From: Candidatus Obscuribacterales bacterium
GTDB taxonomy: Bacteria; Cyanobacteriota; Vampirovibrionia; Obscuribacterales; Obscuribacteraceae
DNA length: 64,000 bases
Assembly (NCBI GenBank): GCA_021732025.1
Contig: JAKFVU010000012.1
Coordinates: 17,709 to 81,708 of the forward strand
Reading direction: 5' to 3'
The translations under genes were made by a program, and so were the position numbers. Each line of letters starts with the position of its first letter. The stretch's first letter is position 1. Shown piece after piece: positions 30,015 to 40,562 of this stretch. The notes below the pieces were generated by a model. The model ran no database searches. It was not told the DNA's origin and saw only the letters and a list, made by a program, of their open reading frames with translations.

Positions 30015-30284
30015 TTGTCTTCAATAACATCGCAAGACTGTGGCAACCTAGGTAAAAGCAACATGAAAAGAGAGAAGGCACCAGACAAAGTTTCTTACTA
30101 CGATTTGTTAGAGGCCTTGCGCTTCCAGTTGGCTGTCAATCCAGCGGCTGAAAAATTGAGCACCGTCAATCTAATGCGCAGCTTGGCCATGAAACAATCA
30201 TTAGTGGAACAGCAATTGGCCGATCAGTGGATTGTCTATTACACCTACACAACAGATTCAGATGACTCACACGCGGATGCCTGA
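30015..30284 (+). CDS. Small hypothetical protein (start may be 30063)
   Basis: Intact ORF with plausible internal start MKREKAPDKVSYYDLLEALRFQ. Confidence 0.45.
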   Translation: MSSITSQDCGNLGKSNMKREKAPDKVSYYDLLEALRFQLAVNPAAEKLSTVNLMRSLAMKQSLVEQQLADQWIVYYTYTTDSDDSHADA

Positions 30285-30304
30285 GGGTACCAACTGGCCC
30301 TCCA

Positions 30305-31006
30305 TTAGGCAACTAGTCGTTTGACTACGGCCTCTCCTACTGCCTGAGCGCTACTAGGATTCTGCCCCGTAATCAAATTGCCATCCTCTACGATGTGTGT
30401 CGCAAACGGTATCGCCGACTTACTATAGACGGCTCCCTTGTTTTGCAACTCATCTTCAAGGTTGTAAGGAACAGCAAAATCTCGTTTCACTAAAATTTCT
30501 TCCTGCCAGGAAAATCCAGTCAGGTTCTTATCTGTTACCAGGTAACTGCCATCGTTTAGCTGAACATCTAACAAACCAGAAGGGCCGTGGCAAACAGCCG
30601 AGACAAGCTTGCCCGCATCATAAAAATCGGCAATTAGACTCGCCATTTGTTCTGAATGGAAATCAAACATAACACCATGACCACCAGTTAGATACACGGC
30701 ATCGAACTCTGAAGCACTTAGATCAGATACTTTTGCAGAGTGTGATAGTAGGTCCATAAAGCCGCGATCTAAGTAGCGCTTTGACACGGCACTCTTCAGC
30801 CCGATAGCGTCACCTAATTCACTAAGCAACAAACTCTCAGGATCGATGGGAACTTTTCCTCCTGAAGGACTGGCAACAACCAAAGAAAAGCCCGCTGCTT
30901 CGGCTACATCGTAGAAATGTACAAGCTCGCTAAACCAAAGCCCAGTGCGGTATCCAACTTTTTCATACTGATCGACATTGGTCACTATGATGAGAATTTT
31001 TGACAT
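30305..31006 (-). CDS. DJ-1/PfpI (Hsp31-like) family protein
   Basis: MSKILIIVTNVDQYEKVGYRTGLWFSELVHFYDVAEAAGF; DAVYLTGGHGVMFDF; VSAVCHGPSGLL. Start reassigned to 31006 from 31081. Confidence 0.9.
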   Translation of the reverse strand: MSKILIIVTNVDQYEKVGYRTGLWFSELVHFYDVAEAAGFSLVVASPSGGKVPIDPESLLLSELGDAIGLKSAVSKRYLDRGFMDLLSHSAKVSDLSASEFDAVYLTGGHGVMFDFHSEQMASLIADFYDAGKLVSAVCHGPSGLLDVQLNDGSYLVTDKNLTGFSWQEEILVKRDFAVPYNLEDELQNKGAVYSKSAIPFATHIVEDGNLITGQNPSSAQAVGEAVVKRLVA

Positions 31007-31237
31007 TTTTCTGTCCTCGCAGCCTTGATACTGAGCCTCACTAATAAGCTGCGCGACCGTTAATAGGCCAATTGGTTCCAAAAAATTTACTACAACTCAT
31101 ATTCTTCATATGGCGCCAGGCCCGCTTGGAGGCCCATTCGCAGTAATTGGAAACTTTACTAATCTATAGGAAGACCCACTTTGGAATCATTTCTGCCAAA
31201 CTGACGTCACTAGATTGAGTCAGCGCTGGAGATAACG

Positions 31238-31777
31238 ATGAACAATATTGGAAAGCTTCTAGTCTGCGGATTTCTGTCCGCGAGTGTTCTTCCAGCCCTT
31301 GCTTTAGACAACACATCTATGAAAAAAAGCGCCTTCGTTCATGAGACAAAAGTCATCTCAGCACCTTTAAACACCGTCTGGGAAGCAGTCAAAGCGCAGA
31401 AAATCAATGACCCAGTTAACCGTCACGTCCTCTCAACCAGTGGCCCAGTTAGCGTAGTTGAAGAGACTTTCAATCATGTGCCTGTGCTTGGAACAGTAAC
31501 CTGCCAATACACGCAGCACGAATTGCCAGGCAACAAACTTGAATACAAGATGACAAACTCTAACAAGTTCGTCGCCTTTGAAGGCGAATGGAAGTTGACA
31601 AAATTGGCTGATGGTCAAACATCTGTCACTCTAAGCTCTTTTGTAGATAGTGGTTTAAAATTGCCTTTTGCCGACAAAATCACACGCATGAGTACAAAGA
31701 AGTCGGTCACAGCTCGCCTCACTGAAATCGAGCAGTGGGTAGACAAAGACAAAAAATCACACATTGCGGCCAAATAA
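31238..31777 (+). CDS. Exported SRPBCC/START-like protein
   Basis: Signal peptide; FVHETKVISAPLNTVWEAVKA...EWKLTKLADGQTSVTLSSFVDSGLKLPF. Confidence 0.7.
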   Translation: MNNIGKLLVCGFLSASVLPALALDNTSMKKSAFVHETKVISAPLNTVWEAVKAQKINDPVNRHVLSTSGPVSVVEETFNHVPVLGTVTCQYTQHELPGNKLEYKMTNSNKFVAFEGEWKLTKLADGQTSVTLSSFVDSGLKLPFADKITRMSTKKSVTARLTEIEQWVDKDKKSHIAAK

Positions 31778-31791
31778 AAACAGACTTCAAA

Positions 31792-33036
31792 CTAGGCTAC
31801 GAAATGCGGTACGAACAATGCTTTGCGCCCTGTGATTTTGCTTTGATCAGCGCGTACAGCTAGACCAGCAGCACGACTGCCAACTATCCAGCTACCAATC
31901 AACAAATTGTAATTCTCAAATCTAGCCATGGGCTCGTATGCTTGTACGATAAAGCCGCGATGGCGAAACTCACCACTACTCTGTTCTCCGCGCAAAGAAT
32001 CGCCAGGAAAAACAATTTCGATATTTGCTCCTTCTCTACCAAAAATTGCTTTGCGCACGTATGGTTTTTGGCACAGTTGAGCGGCAGCACTATCGTGTTC
32101 AAAATATGTCTCAAGCAACAGCGGATGCTGCGGAAACATTTGCCAGAGTATAGCCAAACAAGCCTTAGAGCCAAGCAAGGCCTTCCAAGCTGGCTCAACA
32201 AAGACAGTCTGATTATTGAGCACATGGGGTAAGAAAAGAGCCTTTCCCTCACTGTTTAAGCGCTCCTCGTCTAAAAAAATCTGCTCCCACGGATAAAGCT
32301 TAAACAGTGCTTGCACAGCACATTGTTCGCCATCATATATGACACCATTACTAGAGAGTTTCAAATCGTCTAAAACTAGAAGCTTGGCCATAAGACCAGC
32401 CACTTGAGCACAGCCGTAGAGATATTTGACAGTCTCAGCATCTTCGTCAGCATGACTATAATAGGCAAAGTGAATTCCGCTATTTGTCTCAGGCCAGGCA
32501 GACGGACTTAGGGCTGTCACCAAATTCTCTTGAATGAAATTGAACTGATCTGATAAAGACGGAATAAAGCTTGGCGAGCCCTCATGATTCTCGCTTTGCG
32601 CGCACATGGCTTGATACCAGGCCATCTGCAATACAGCAGCCTCAGGTAATCCGGTAGGCGTATCAAAGTTCAATTCAAAAAGCTTGATGCGGCTGCCATC
32701 AAAGGCTAAATCTAAGCGTCCGTACAAAGAGCGGTCTTGGCGCTGCCACGAATTGCGAATGGCCTGACGAAACGCTGGCGGAATTAGAAGTTTATCCATC
32801 AACTCATCAGAATTTGGCGCAGCACACACATGTGCCACCATAGCCAATGCTAACTCGTTAATTTCTTCAGTGGCTTTGGCAATAGCCTTTACTTCATCCA
32901 CAGAGAAGCGCAGACAAAAGGGCTCATCGAGAGCTTCAACCCAATAAGCGGGTTTTTCCAGAAGTGCGACATTAAAACCTAAATCGCGTGCTTCTTCACG
33001 CCAATCGGGGCGGCTTGAAAAATGAATACCCTGCAA
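31792..33036 (-). CDS. Glutathionylspermidine synthase-like ATP-grasp protein
   Basis: YGRLDLAFDGSRIKLFELNFDTPTGLPEAAVLQMAW; C-terminal LLIGSWIVGSRAAGLAVR. Confidence 0.85.
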   Translation of the reverse strand: MQGIHFSSRPDWREEARDLGFNVALLEKPAYWVEALDEPFCLRFSVDEVKAIAKATEEINELALAMVAHVCAAPNSDELMDKLLIPPAFRQAIRNSWQRQDRSLYGRLDLAFDGSRIKLFELNFDTPTGLPEAAVLQMAWYQAMCAQSENHEGSPSFIPSLSDQFNFIQENLVTALSPSAWPETNSGIHFAYYSHADEDAETVKYLYGCAQVAGLMAKLLVLDDLKLSSNGVIYDGEQCAVQALFKLYPWEQIFLDEERLNSEGKALFLPHVLNNQTVFVEPAWKALLGSKACLAILWQMFPQHPLLLETYFEHDSAAAQLCQKPYVRKAIFGREGANIEIVFPGDSLRGEQSSGEFRHRGFIVQAYEPMARFENYNLLIGSWIVGSRAAGLAVRADQSKITGRKALFVPHFVA

Positions 33037-33074
33037 TTTTCACACCACGCTTAAACTAGAGTTCAAAGCCTGAG

Positions 33075-33569
33075 TTAACTGCCAAATCTTCTGGTCATGG
33101 CACTATAACTGCTGCCACTAAATATATCATCCATAACAGCGCCCACTTGCGCTGAATCTTTTGCCACTAAGCCTTCAGCCAGCTTAGTTGTGGTGGCAGC
33201 ATCTAGACTGCGGGGGAGGCCAAGCTCCATCTGAAAGGCCATCTTGCTCCCGGCATCTGGTTTTACATGAGAAACGCCTTCAATTAACAGATTGCGCATT
33301 GCATGTGGATGGGCCATCGCTTGGGCAGCCAGCTTAGTGCCGGCGACTTCAGCAACCATTGTGGCGCCCTTAACTGCAGCACCCTCAACAGCCAATTCGG
33401 TAGCTAACAAACCAGCCCCTGAGCGACCTTTGGTCATTGCCAGCACACCAACCGCCATAGAAGCTCCAGCTACCTTGTGATCTTTATATGCATCTTCAAA
33501 GAAAGCAGCAACATTCGAATGCATGCTCGACTCTTTTGCACTGGCATCACTGGATTCAAGAATAGGCAT
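33075..33569 (-). CDS. Hypothetical alanine-rich protein
   Basis: Intact ORF, no family recognised. Confidence 0.5.
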   Translation of the reverse strand: MPILESSDASAKESSMHSNVAAFFEDAYKDHKVAGASMAVGVLAMTKGRSGAGLLATELAVEGAAVKGATMVAEVAGTKLAAQAMAHPHAMRNLLIEGVSHVKPDAGSKMAFQMELGLPRSLDAATTTKLAEGLVAKDSAQVGAVMDDIFSGSSYSAMTRRFGS

Positions 33570-33683
33570 TGCTGGTCCTCATAAAGAAAATTGCGTTCTG
33601 CGGTGAACACTTTCACTTTATGGGCCAAATTTGGCAAATTGAGGGCGCCTCAGTGGGGAAACTACGAAGGTGCTTCTATATTT

Positions 33684-33977
33684 CTAGGCTTTCAACTCTT
33701 GTTCAGCGGCCAACCAATGGGCGACGTCTTGACCATGCACATGGGCTGCAGCTTGCCAGATTTCATAGGCACGGGCAGCCACCTGCTCGCGTGATGCTAC
33801 AGCACTAGGGGCGACATAAGCAGAGACTGATTCAACTTCGGGAGTGATAGTGACAGTGCTAACAACTTGCTCTACCACGGTCGACAGGTTAGCCTCCGCA
33901 ACTTTAGAAGCTTTAGCTTTTGAAGTTGTGGTCTTAACTGCTTTAGCTTTTGTTGTTTTATCTTTGGTAACTGTCAT
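33684..33977 (-). CDS. DUF2934-like small protein with Lys/Ala-rich N-terminus
   Basis: REQVAARAYEIWQAAAHVHGQDVAHWLAAEQEL resembles DUF2934 (RAYEIWE...HWLxAExEL). Confidence 0.7.
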   Translation of the reverse strand: MTVTKDKTTKAKAVKTTTSKAKASKVAEANLSTVVEQVVSTVTITPEVESVSAYVAPSAVASREQVAARAYEIWQAAAHVHGQDVAHWLAAEQELKA

Positions 33978-34252
33978 TTCAATCTAATCCTCACTGGTGC
34001 ATCGAACAATTTTAGACAAGGACCAATCTATATACAGAACGGAATATATACAAAGTAGGTGCCGTCACAAGTGTTCTTTTATCTGTGCAATATTAGCAGC
34101 GACAGAAACGGATGTAATTGCTAAATGACCAGCTGCGTCGGCATTCAGCTTGATTCTAAAAATTCAGCAATAGAGTAATTTCTCTACACAAAAGGCGAAT
34201 TGAGAACAAAAACTAGCCATCACCGGGAGTGTCATGTTCGGCACGAGAAAAC

Positions 34253-34603
34253 TCATGATTGCTTCTGTTTTCGTCTCTCTGGATATAGGAACCGAAGCAA
34301 ATGAGCGATTCTATCAAGCAATTGAGCTTGAATTTCAGAATCTTCTGCGCAAGAGGCAAGTTCATATTGACTAAAAAGCTTCGAGACCCGTTTACCATCC
34401 TTAGATACTATCGATAATGCCACGAAGAGGTCGTTGCTTTCGGGCAACCAGCTTGCCGTAATGCTCGGCAATTTTTCGTCTCGACAAATTCGCTGGATAG
34501 CATTTTCGACCCATGCAGTTCCTGCACTATCCAAATTTTTCATACTGCTACTACTACTCATACTGCTCACACTATCTGCACTACTACTGATTTGACTACT
34601 CAT
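34253..34603 (-). CDS. Hypothetical protein with Ser-rich N-terminus
   Basis: Intact ORF; upstream minus-strand TATAAT and palindromic TTGCGCAA elements. Confidence 0.5.
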   Translation of the reverse strand: MSSQISSSADSVSSMSSSSSMKNLDSAGTAWVENAIQRICRDEKLPSITASWLPESNDLFVALSIVSKDGKRVSKLFSQYELASCAEDSEIQAQLLDRIAHLLRFLYPERRKQKQS

Positions 34604-34624
34604 ATCCTAAATGCGCAACTGCAT

Positions 34625-34636
34625 AATTGCGCAAGT
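34625..34636. promoter_or_regulatory. Candidate operator AATTGCGCAAGT (copy 1)
   Basis: Exact 12-mer also at 35257-35268; contains palindrome TTGCGCAA; next to a minus-strand TATAAT. Confidence 0.45.
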
Positions 34637-34719
34637 ACGCAATTACATTATAAGACAAGACACCAAATATTGGCAAGGTTGCACCCTAGCCTTCAGAGTA
34701 ATGACACAAATACAAAGGC

Positions 34720-35058
34720 CTAAAGGCGGCGCAGAGTCTTCTGAATATCATTGAGGTGTGCGTTGAAGATTTCTTTGGCAACGTCTAAAAGCTTAAAAAC
34801 CTTTGGATCGCTACACGAATAAAATATGTTTATGCCTTGCTTACGAGAAGAAACAAGGTTTTTGGCTTTCAGAACAGCTAACTGCTGAGATACATTTGGC
34901 AACTCAACACCTAAGCGATCGCGGATCTCAGAAACAGTCAACTCTTCATAGCGCAATTCATCAATTATGCGAATACGAAGTGGGTTACTCAAAGCCTTGA
35001 AAAAATCAGCTTTGAACTCTGCCAGTTTGACACTTTGATTCTTTGGGCTCTGAGGCAC
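34720..35058 (-). CDS. ArsR-family transcriptional regulator
   Basis: ALSNPLRIRIIDELRYEELTVSEIRDRLGVELPNVSQQLAVLKAKNLVSSRKQGINIFYSCSD. Confidence 0.9.
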   Translation of the reverse strand: MPQSPKNQSVKLAEFKADFFKALSNPLRIRIIDELRYEELTVSEIRDRLGVELPNVSQQLAVLKAKNLVSSRKQGINIFYSCSDPKVFKLLDVAKEIFNAHLNDIQKTLRRL

Positions 35059-35213
35059 TGTAATACTTCTCTACAATTTGGCTAAATTCGAGCAAGTCCT
35101 AACTACCTAACTTGCTCAGCTAAGGCCAGTAGAATCAGTACACTTGCAACACTCTGCAATTATTGCATAAACAGCTAAGACCGTCTACGAAAGCTAGTGT
35201 CACCGCCGATCGG

Positions 35214-35242
35214 TTGACAGGGGGAGAAGGCAATTGATATAT
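35214..35242 (+). promoter_or_regulatory. Predicted sigma-70-type promoter of the RRM gene
   Basis: TTGACA, 17-nt spacer, ATATAT. Confidence 0.5.
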
Positions 35243-35256
35243 TCGTAGTATGTAGC

Positions 35257-35268
35257 AATTGCGCAAGT
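35257..35268. promoter_or_regulatory. Candidate operator AATTGCGCAAGT (copy 2)
   Basis: Exact 12-mer shared with 34625-34636, just downstream of the predicted promoter. Confidence 0.45.
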
Positions 35269-35315
35269 TTGCAAGTTATAAACTTGGCCAAGACCTCGCA
35301 GGCAGGAATTCAAAA

Positions 35316-35615
35316 ATGTCTCCACAACTATTGGTAGGAAACGTACCAGTCGAAGCAACAGAAGAAGCACTCAAAGAATATTTCAACAGCTTTGGTAGTG
35401 TCAGGTCTGTAACCATCGCAAAAAATGAAAAAGGCAAGGGTAAAGGTTTTGCCTTTGTCGAAATGAATTCACGCAAAGAAGCTGTACAAGCCCATGCGGC
35501 ACTGGCAAGCTGCGAGTTTCTTGGCCGCAGACTATCAATTTCACTAAAAGACCCAGTGAATACCAAACCAACGGGAATATTTTCTTGGTTCAAGCTGTTC
35601 AAACCAGAACCTTAG
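35316..35615 (+). CDS. RRM-domain RNA-binding protein
   Basis: LLVGNVPVEATEEALKEYFNSFGSVRSVTIAKNEKGKGKGFAFVEM (RNP2/RNP1); ATG 35316 has AGG upstream and is a better start than 35259. Confidence 0.9.
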   Translation: MSPQLLVGNVPVEATEEALKEYFNSFGSVRSVTIAKNEKGKGKGFAFVEMNSRKEAVQAHAALASCEFLGRRLSISLKDPVNTKPTGIFSWFKLFKPEP

Positions 35616-35639
35616 AAGATCAAGCCAAGAGATGCTAAA

Positions 35640-37370
35640 GTGCTCCTTCCACACTTCCACAAGAAGGGAAGGCTAGTCATTCGCCCAATCAGCCGTAGGT
35701 ATGGCTTCTTACTAACTATTTCACTAGCTCTCACTGCCCTAGCGCCGACACAGTCGGCCGGGGCATTGTCGATACTGCCCCCCGCTGGCTCGAAACAACC
35801 GCCGCCACCTCCAGGGTCTGTCCCTCAGGAACCCTGGCCAGAGGAATTAGCCCCCTATTTGCCAACTGGCCTGAGCGATCCACGCCTTCGCAGAGATTTG
35901 GCAGCAGCACCTGGCACCAAATCGTTTAATAGCGCACTTACCGAGCGCTACGGCTACGAACTGTGCCGATATGCCACTAAGCTCGTCAAAGAAAAGAAAT
36001 ATCAAGCAGCTATTCCATTCTTGGATCTTTCCATAAAGTTGAATCAAACCAATCAGCATATAGCAATGCAACTGCGTGCGGAAACCTTGTTGATACTGGC
36101 TAAAAATGCAACACCAACTGTGCGCAAGCGTTATCTACAACAAGCACTAGCAGACGCTGACAGTATGCTGAAGAATCAAGACGCAGACATTTTCACCATT
36201 CTAAAATTGCAAGTATTAACAGCGCTGGGGCGGAAGCAAGAAGCAATTGATTGTTGCACTGCTGCTTTCATTCACGCACAAATCTTCGGCCGTGACACCG
36301 CAAAATTGTCTGCCTATCACTTGCGTTTAACTGGCAAGAGTAAACCCGACAATACCAGCGCTATTAGAGTTAAAGACGTGCCAAAAGTTCGCGCAGTTAT
36401 TCTCAGCCTAATTAAAAATGGTACGAGGCCAAACCTGGTGTACGGCAGGCGTGATCACGGTGCACTGTTCCCTAAAATCGACCTCTTTCATCCAAGCGAT
36501 AACCCTAAACAAAATGCCATTTATCTTATGGTAAATTCAACCACAGCGGCAGTGACACCAGCCATGGTCAAAGAGTGGCTTGCTCAGAGCGATGTAAGTA
36601 GCCTCTGCCAAGTGAGCCAAGCAACTCCAACATCAACATTGAAAGCAATATATCCCTGGGGTGAACTAAATGTTGACTTCAACAACCCTGACTTCACTGC
36701 ATCATGCCTCACCTTCAAAGAAGGAAAAGCTGCAGAAGCAAAAGAAGTCACTGAACAGCCCACTCTTAGTAATGAAGACGAAGGTCGACCAGCTACATTT
36801 GCCCAAAATCTAAGCAAGATTGACAAACTACTCGCTGCTGGTCACTACGATGACATAATCGCTTTAGTTGATACCACCTTAAGTTGGGCCGGCAATCCAT
36901 CCACCAAAGCAACTAAAGACGCCATTCGTCCAAGATTAGTGCTCATGAAAGAGGCACAGAACAAGAGCAACATCGCTGCCTATTTAAGAGAAGCACCATT
37001 TTCGCAAATCGTTTTGCTAATAAACAAAATTCAGCTAGGTGAACGCAATGAATTTTTCACACCCGATGAATACGCTTCGAAGAAATATTATCTTAAAGGC
37101 AAAATGAATAAAGACTACTCTGGATCCTGTGAAATCTGGGGCGGTCGTGATTTTGCACCGCTCTACATTCAAGGCAAAACTGAGGCAGCTGTTAAACTAT
37201 TTTCCTCACTCAAAATAGAGCTGCCATTCGACTATGACTACCAAGCGCACCAAATTGCGCCACCATCAGGGCTCATGATTGATGCAATCTTAGATGAAGA
37301 GAGCGATATAGCAACGAAGAATTGGCTAGAAACACAAAAAGAGGCAGAGGAGAAAAATCTTGTTCATTAA
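35640..37370 (+). CDS. Hypothetical exported TPR-like protein
   Basis: Signal-peptide-like N-terminus, Pro-rich linker, helical repeats. Confidence 0.65.
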   Translation: MLLPHFHKKGRLVIRPISRRYGFLLTISLALTALAPTQSAGALSILPPAGSKQPPPPPGSVPQEPWPEELAPYLPTGLSDPRLRRDLAAAPGTKSFNSALTERYGYELCRYATKLVKEKKYQAAIPFLDLSIKLNQTNQHIAMQLRAETLLILAKNATPTVRKRYLQQALADADSMLKNQDADIFTILKLQVLTALGRKQEAIDCCTAAFIHAQIFGRDTAKLSAYHLRLTGKSKPDNTSAIRVKDVPKVRAVILSLIKNGTRPNLVYGRRDHGALFPKIDLFHPSDNPKQNAIYLMVNSTTAAVTPAMVKEWLAQSDVSSLCQVSQATPTSTLKAIYPWGELNVDFNNPDFTASCLTFKEGKAAEAKEVTEQPTLSNEDEGRPATFAQNLSKIDKLLAAGHYDDIIALVDTTLSWAGNPSTKATKDAIRPRLVLMKEAQNKSNIAAYLREAPFSQIVLLINKIQLGERNEFFTPDEYASKKYYLKGKMNKDYSGSCEIWGGRDFAPLYIQGKTEAAVKLFSSLKIELPFDYDYQAHQIAPPSGLMIDAILDEESDIATKNWLETQKEAEEKNLVH

Positions 37371-37719
37371 GAAAACCATTACCGCAGTAGCAGTCGATTC
37401 AGCAAGAGACTACCTGAAAGAACGGTTGGCAGAGTTAAAACAGCTTGATCTAGACAAAGACGGCCAAAAAGATGTCGATCAAGTGATGGAAGTCTTGAAT
37501 CACTTGGGTGAGAAAGTAAAAGACTCAATAGACTCGACAGACTTTCCCAAACTGGCAAGCGGCTTAGAGCAAATCTTCAATGGCATCGGCTTGGTTGGTG
37601 ATTCAGTTGACAGACAGAAGCTTGCAGCAACCTGCGACGAGTTAGCTAAAGGCATTGGCCAAATCGGCCATCTCTTAAGACTGGGCATTGCCGAAGTGAA
37701 GAATCAAGAGCAATCGTAA
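37360..37719 (+). CDS. Small hypothetical protein
   Basis: Overlaps the upstream stop; LDLDKDGQKDVDQVMEVL segment; helical. Confidence 0.5.
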   Translation: MFIKKTITAVAVDSARDYLKERLAELKQLDLDKDGQKDVDQVMEVLNHLGEKVKDSIDSTDFPKLASGLEQIFNGIGLVGDSVDRQKLAATCDELAKGIGQIGHLLRLGIAEVKNQEQS

Positions 37720-37741
37720 AAGGCAATCAATATTTGAAATG

Positions 37742-40537
37742 CTAGGTGGTCGGTGAGATGCGCTCACGAGTGCGTAGAATTAACTTGCGTAGTTCATCTA
37801 AAATGATAATCACAGGCGCCCAAAGCAGAGCAAAGCCCCACTCATTAACTCCCACAGCTGCGGTATTGAAAATATTTTGCATAAATGGCACATAAACTAA
37901 GACAGCCAGCAATAGCATCTCTGAAGCAATACCAATGAGAACCAACTTGTTGCCAAATATTCCCACACTGAATAGCGATCGTCTATCGCTGCGGCAACAA
38001 AGAACAGCACCAACTTGAGCTGCAACAATTCCCATTAGAGTCATAGTAGTAGCCATTCTATAGATTTCACTACCCGCCCCAGCCAACTCGGCACTAGGTC
38101 AACCATGCAAATAATTGACATAGAAATAGCAAGACATTCCAGCCGTTGCCTCAATTAAGCCATACCAGAGTAAGGCGCGAGCGAGAAGTGGAAAGTCAAG
38201 CAATGGCTTGCTCAAGTCTCGCGGCGGGCAGCTCATTAAACCAGGTTCGGCAGCCTCGGTGCCTAGACCCAGAGCTGGCACCATATCAGTGCCAAGGTCA
38301 ACGGAGAGCACTTGCATAACTGTCAGTGGCAGAGGAATGGCACCAAGGCTAAATAAAGTGACGACGAAGGGTACGGCCTCAGCCATATTGCTATTAAAGA
38401 CATAAATGGCAAACTTTCTGATATTGGCATAAACAGCCCGTCCTAGCTCAACGGCGTTAACAATAGAGGCGAAATTGTCGTCGGTTAAAATCATATCGGC
38501 CGATTCGCGAGCAACATCACTACCAGAGATTCCCATGGCTATCCCGATATCGCCTTTGCGCAAAGCTGGGGCGTCATTGACACCATCACCAGTGACAGCG
38601 ACAACTAGACCCAAAGACTGAAAAGCAGTGACAATACGCAGCTTGTGCTCTGGCGTTACTCGAGCAAAAATCACATTGGCATGAAGATATTGGTGCAAAG
38701 CAGCATCATCAAAAGTATCTAACTCGCGGCCGGTAATAACACGGCAGCTATCCTGTACTATGCCAACCTTGCGTGCGATGCTCTCAGCAGTAAGACCATA
38801 ATCGCCTGTTATCATAACGATCTTGATACCAGCACTGTGACACTTTTGCACCGCCTCAGCAACACCATCATGTGGTGGATCCCACATGGCAACAAGACCA
38901 CAGAAAGAAAGCTCAACTTCAAGCGAATCAGGCGTCAATTCAGTGCCAGTGGGCAGCACTCTTTGAGCCATTGCCAGAACGCGCAAACCCTCACGAGCAT
39001 AGCAATCATTTGCTGCCATAATGGTCTGTCGATCGCTTTCTTGCAAAGGCCGTGACCCATTTGAACTCTCAAGCACTGAACAACGCGCTAGCACCTCTGC
39101 TGGTGCACCTTTCAAGTAGAGTATGCGAGAGCTATTGTCATGATAAACAGTGCTCATACGTTTGCGAATAGAATCAAAGGGAATCTCGCATATTCTCGGC
39201 ACATCAAAGAATCGATGATCGAGCCCAACACCACCCTTGCGCGCAGCCACTAGAAGCGCTGCCTCAGTAGGATCACCTAAAATCTGCCAAGAGCCTGCAT
39301 CAACATCTGATTTTGGCGGTATCAACCGAGCATTACTACAGCGCAAACCAGCAGTCAACACTTTCTCAAGAATCGCCTTTTCAGAAGAGCTTTTAGCACC
39401 ATCAGCTGGCGGAGCAAGTCTCTTAATTTCGCCAGTTGGTGAATACCCCAGACCAGTCACCAAGTATTCAGCGCCTTCAGTCCAAATATGCTGCACTGTC
39501 ATTTTGTTTTGTGTGATGGTACCGGTTTTATCTGAGCAAATAACATTGGTACAGCCCAGTGTTTCTACAGCCGATAACTTCTTGATTAAAGCGTGGCGCT
39601 TGGCCATTTGCTGCACACCCAATGCCAGCGATAAACTGACCGTAGGCAACATGCCCTCGGGCACAAACGCCACAATCATCCCCATGGCAAAGACAAAGCC
39701 ATCGCGAGGATCTATATGAGCAACCAAGACCGCTAACAGGAAGAAGAGGATACCAATAGCGGTGGCAAGAATGCTCACGGCCTTGGTCACTCGAGCCATC
39801 TCGTTTTGCAACGGGCTAGGTTGCTCACGAACAGATTGTGTCAGCCTAGCAATCTTGCCAAAGCGGCTATTCATACCAGTCATGCAAACCACAGCTCGGC
39901 AAGTACCAGCAAGAACGCTGGTGCCAGCAAATAATAAATTACTCGCAGAAGAATCGTTGGCTTTCACAGCTTCCTCAGACTTTCGCACAGGCCGAGCCTC
40001 GCCAGAGAGTGTCGACTCATCCACTGACAATCTAGAAGCACTAATAATGCGGGCGTCAGCTGAAATAGCATCGCCCTCAGCTAGCACAAAAATATCGCCC
40101 GGAACTAGCTGCTGAGCCGGAATAAGGAGCTCTTGGCCAGACCTAATAACGTGAGCATTGACCGGCAATAAACTTAAGAGCGCTTCTGTCGCTTTTCCCG
40201 CCTGAAACTCTTGCCAGAAGCTAAAGCAGCCGTTGATGACATTGACCATCCAAACAGCGATTCCAAGCTGTGGCATGCCAGCAACAAAGGCTAATGCTCC
40301 TGCAACCCAAAGTAGCCATGCCATTAAGTGCACGAAATTTGCCAAAAATGCTTTGACCAAGGACTTCTTAGCCAGCTTGGCTATAGTGTTCAATCCATAG
40401 AGCTTCAGGCGTTCGTCGACTTGAGTCGAACTAAGCCCAGCAGAAGTGGTATCGAGAGCCTCAAGTGCCGCGGATGGAGAAAGACTCCCTATGTTGGCTA
40501 TATCTTTAAGTTGAGAAGTGATTAGCGTACCTTTCAA
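37742..40537 (-). pseudogene. Cation-transporting P-type ATPase (P2-like) interrupted by one in-frame TGA at 38099-38101
   Basis: 38099-40537: DKTGTITQNKMTVQ, TGDGVNDAPALRKGDIGIAMG, SGEARPVRKSEE. 37742-38086 continues the C-terminal TM domain in the same frame (YLHG*PSAELAGAGSEIYRMATTMTLMGIVAAQVGAVLCCRSDRRSLFSVG). Confidence 0.75.
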
Positions 40538-40562
40538 TTGGAACAGTTGGGCCTAGCCCATG

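Noticed and set aside
38060-38101. Selenocysteine at the P-type ATPase TGA
   Set aside because: Relatives are expected to have Trp there, not Cys, and the only nearby hairpin (GCC-GAGUU-GGC) puts its loop just 9 nt after the UGA, too close for a SECIS.
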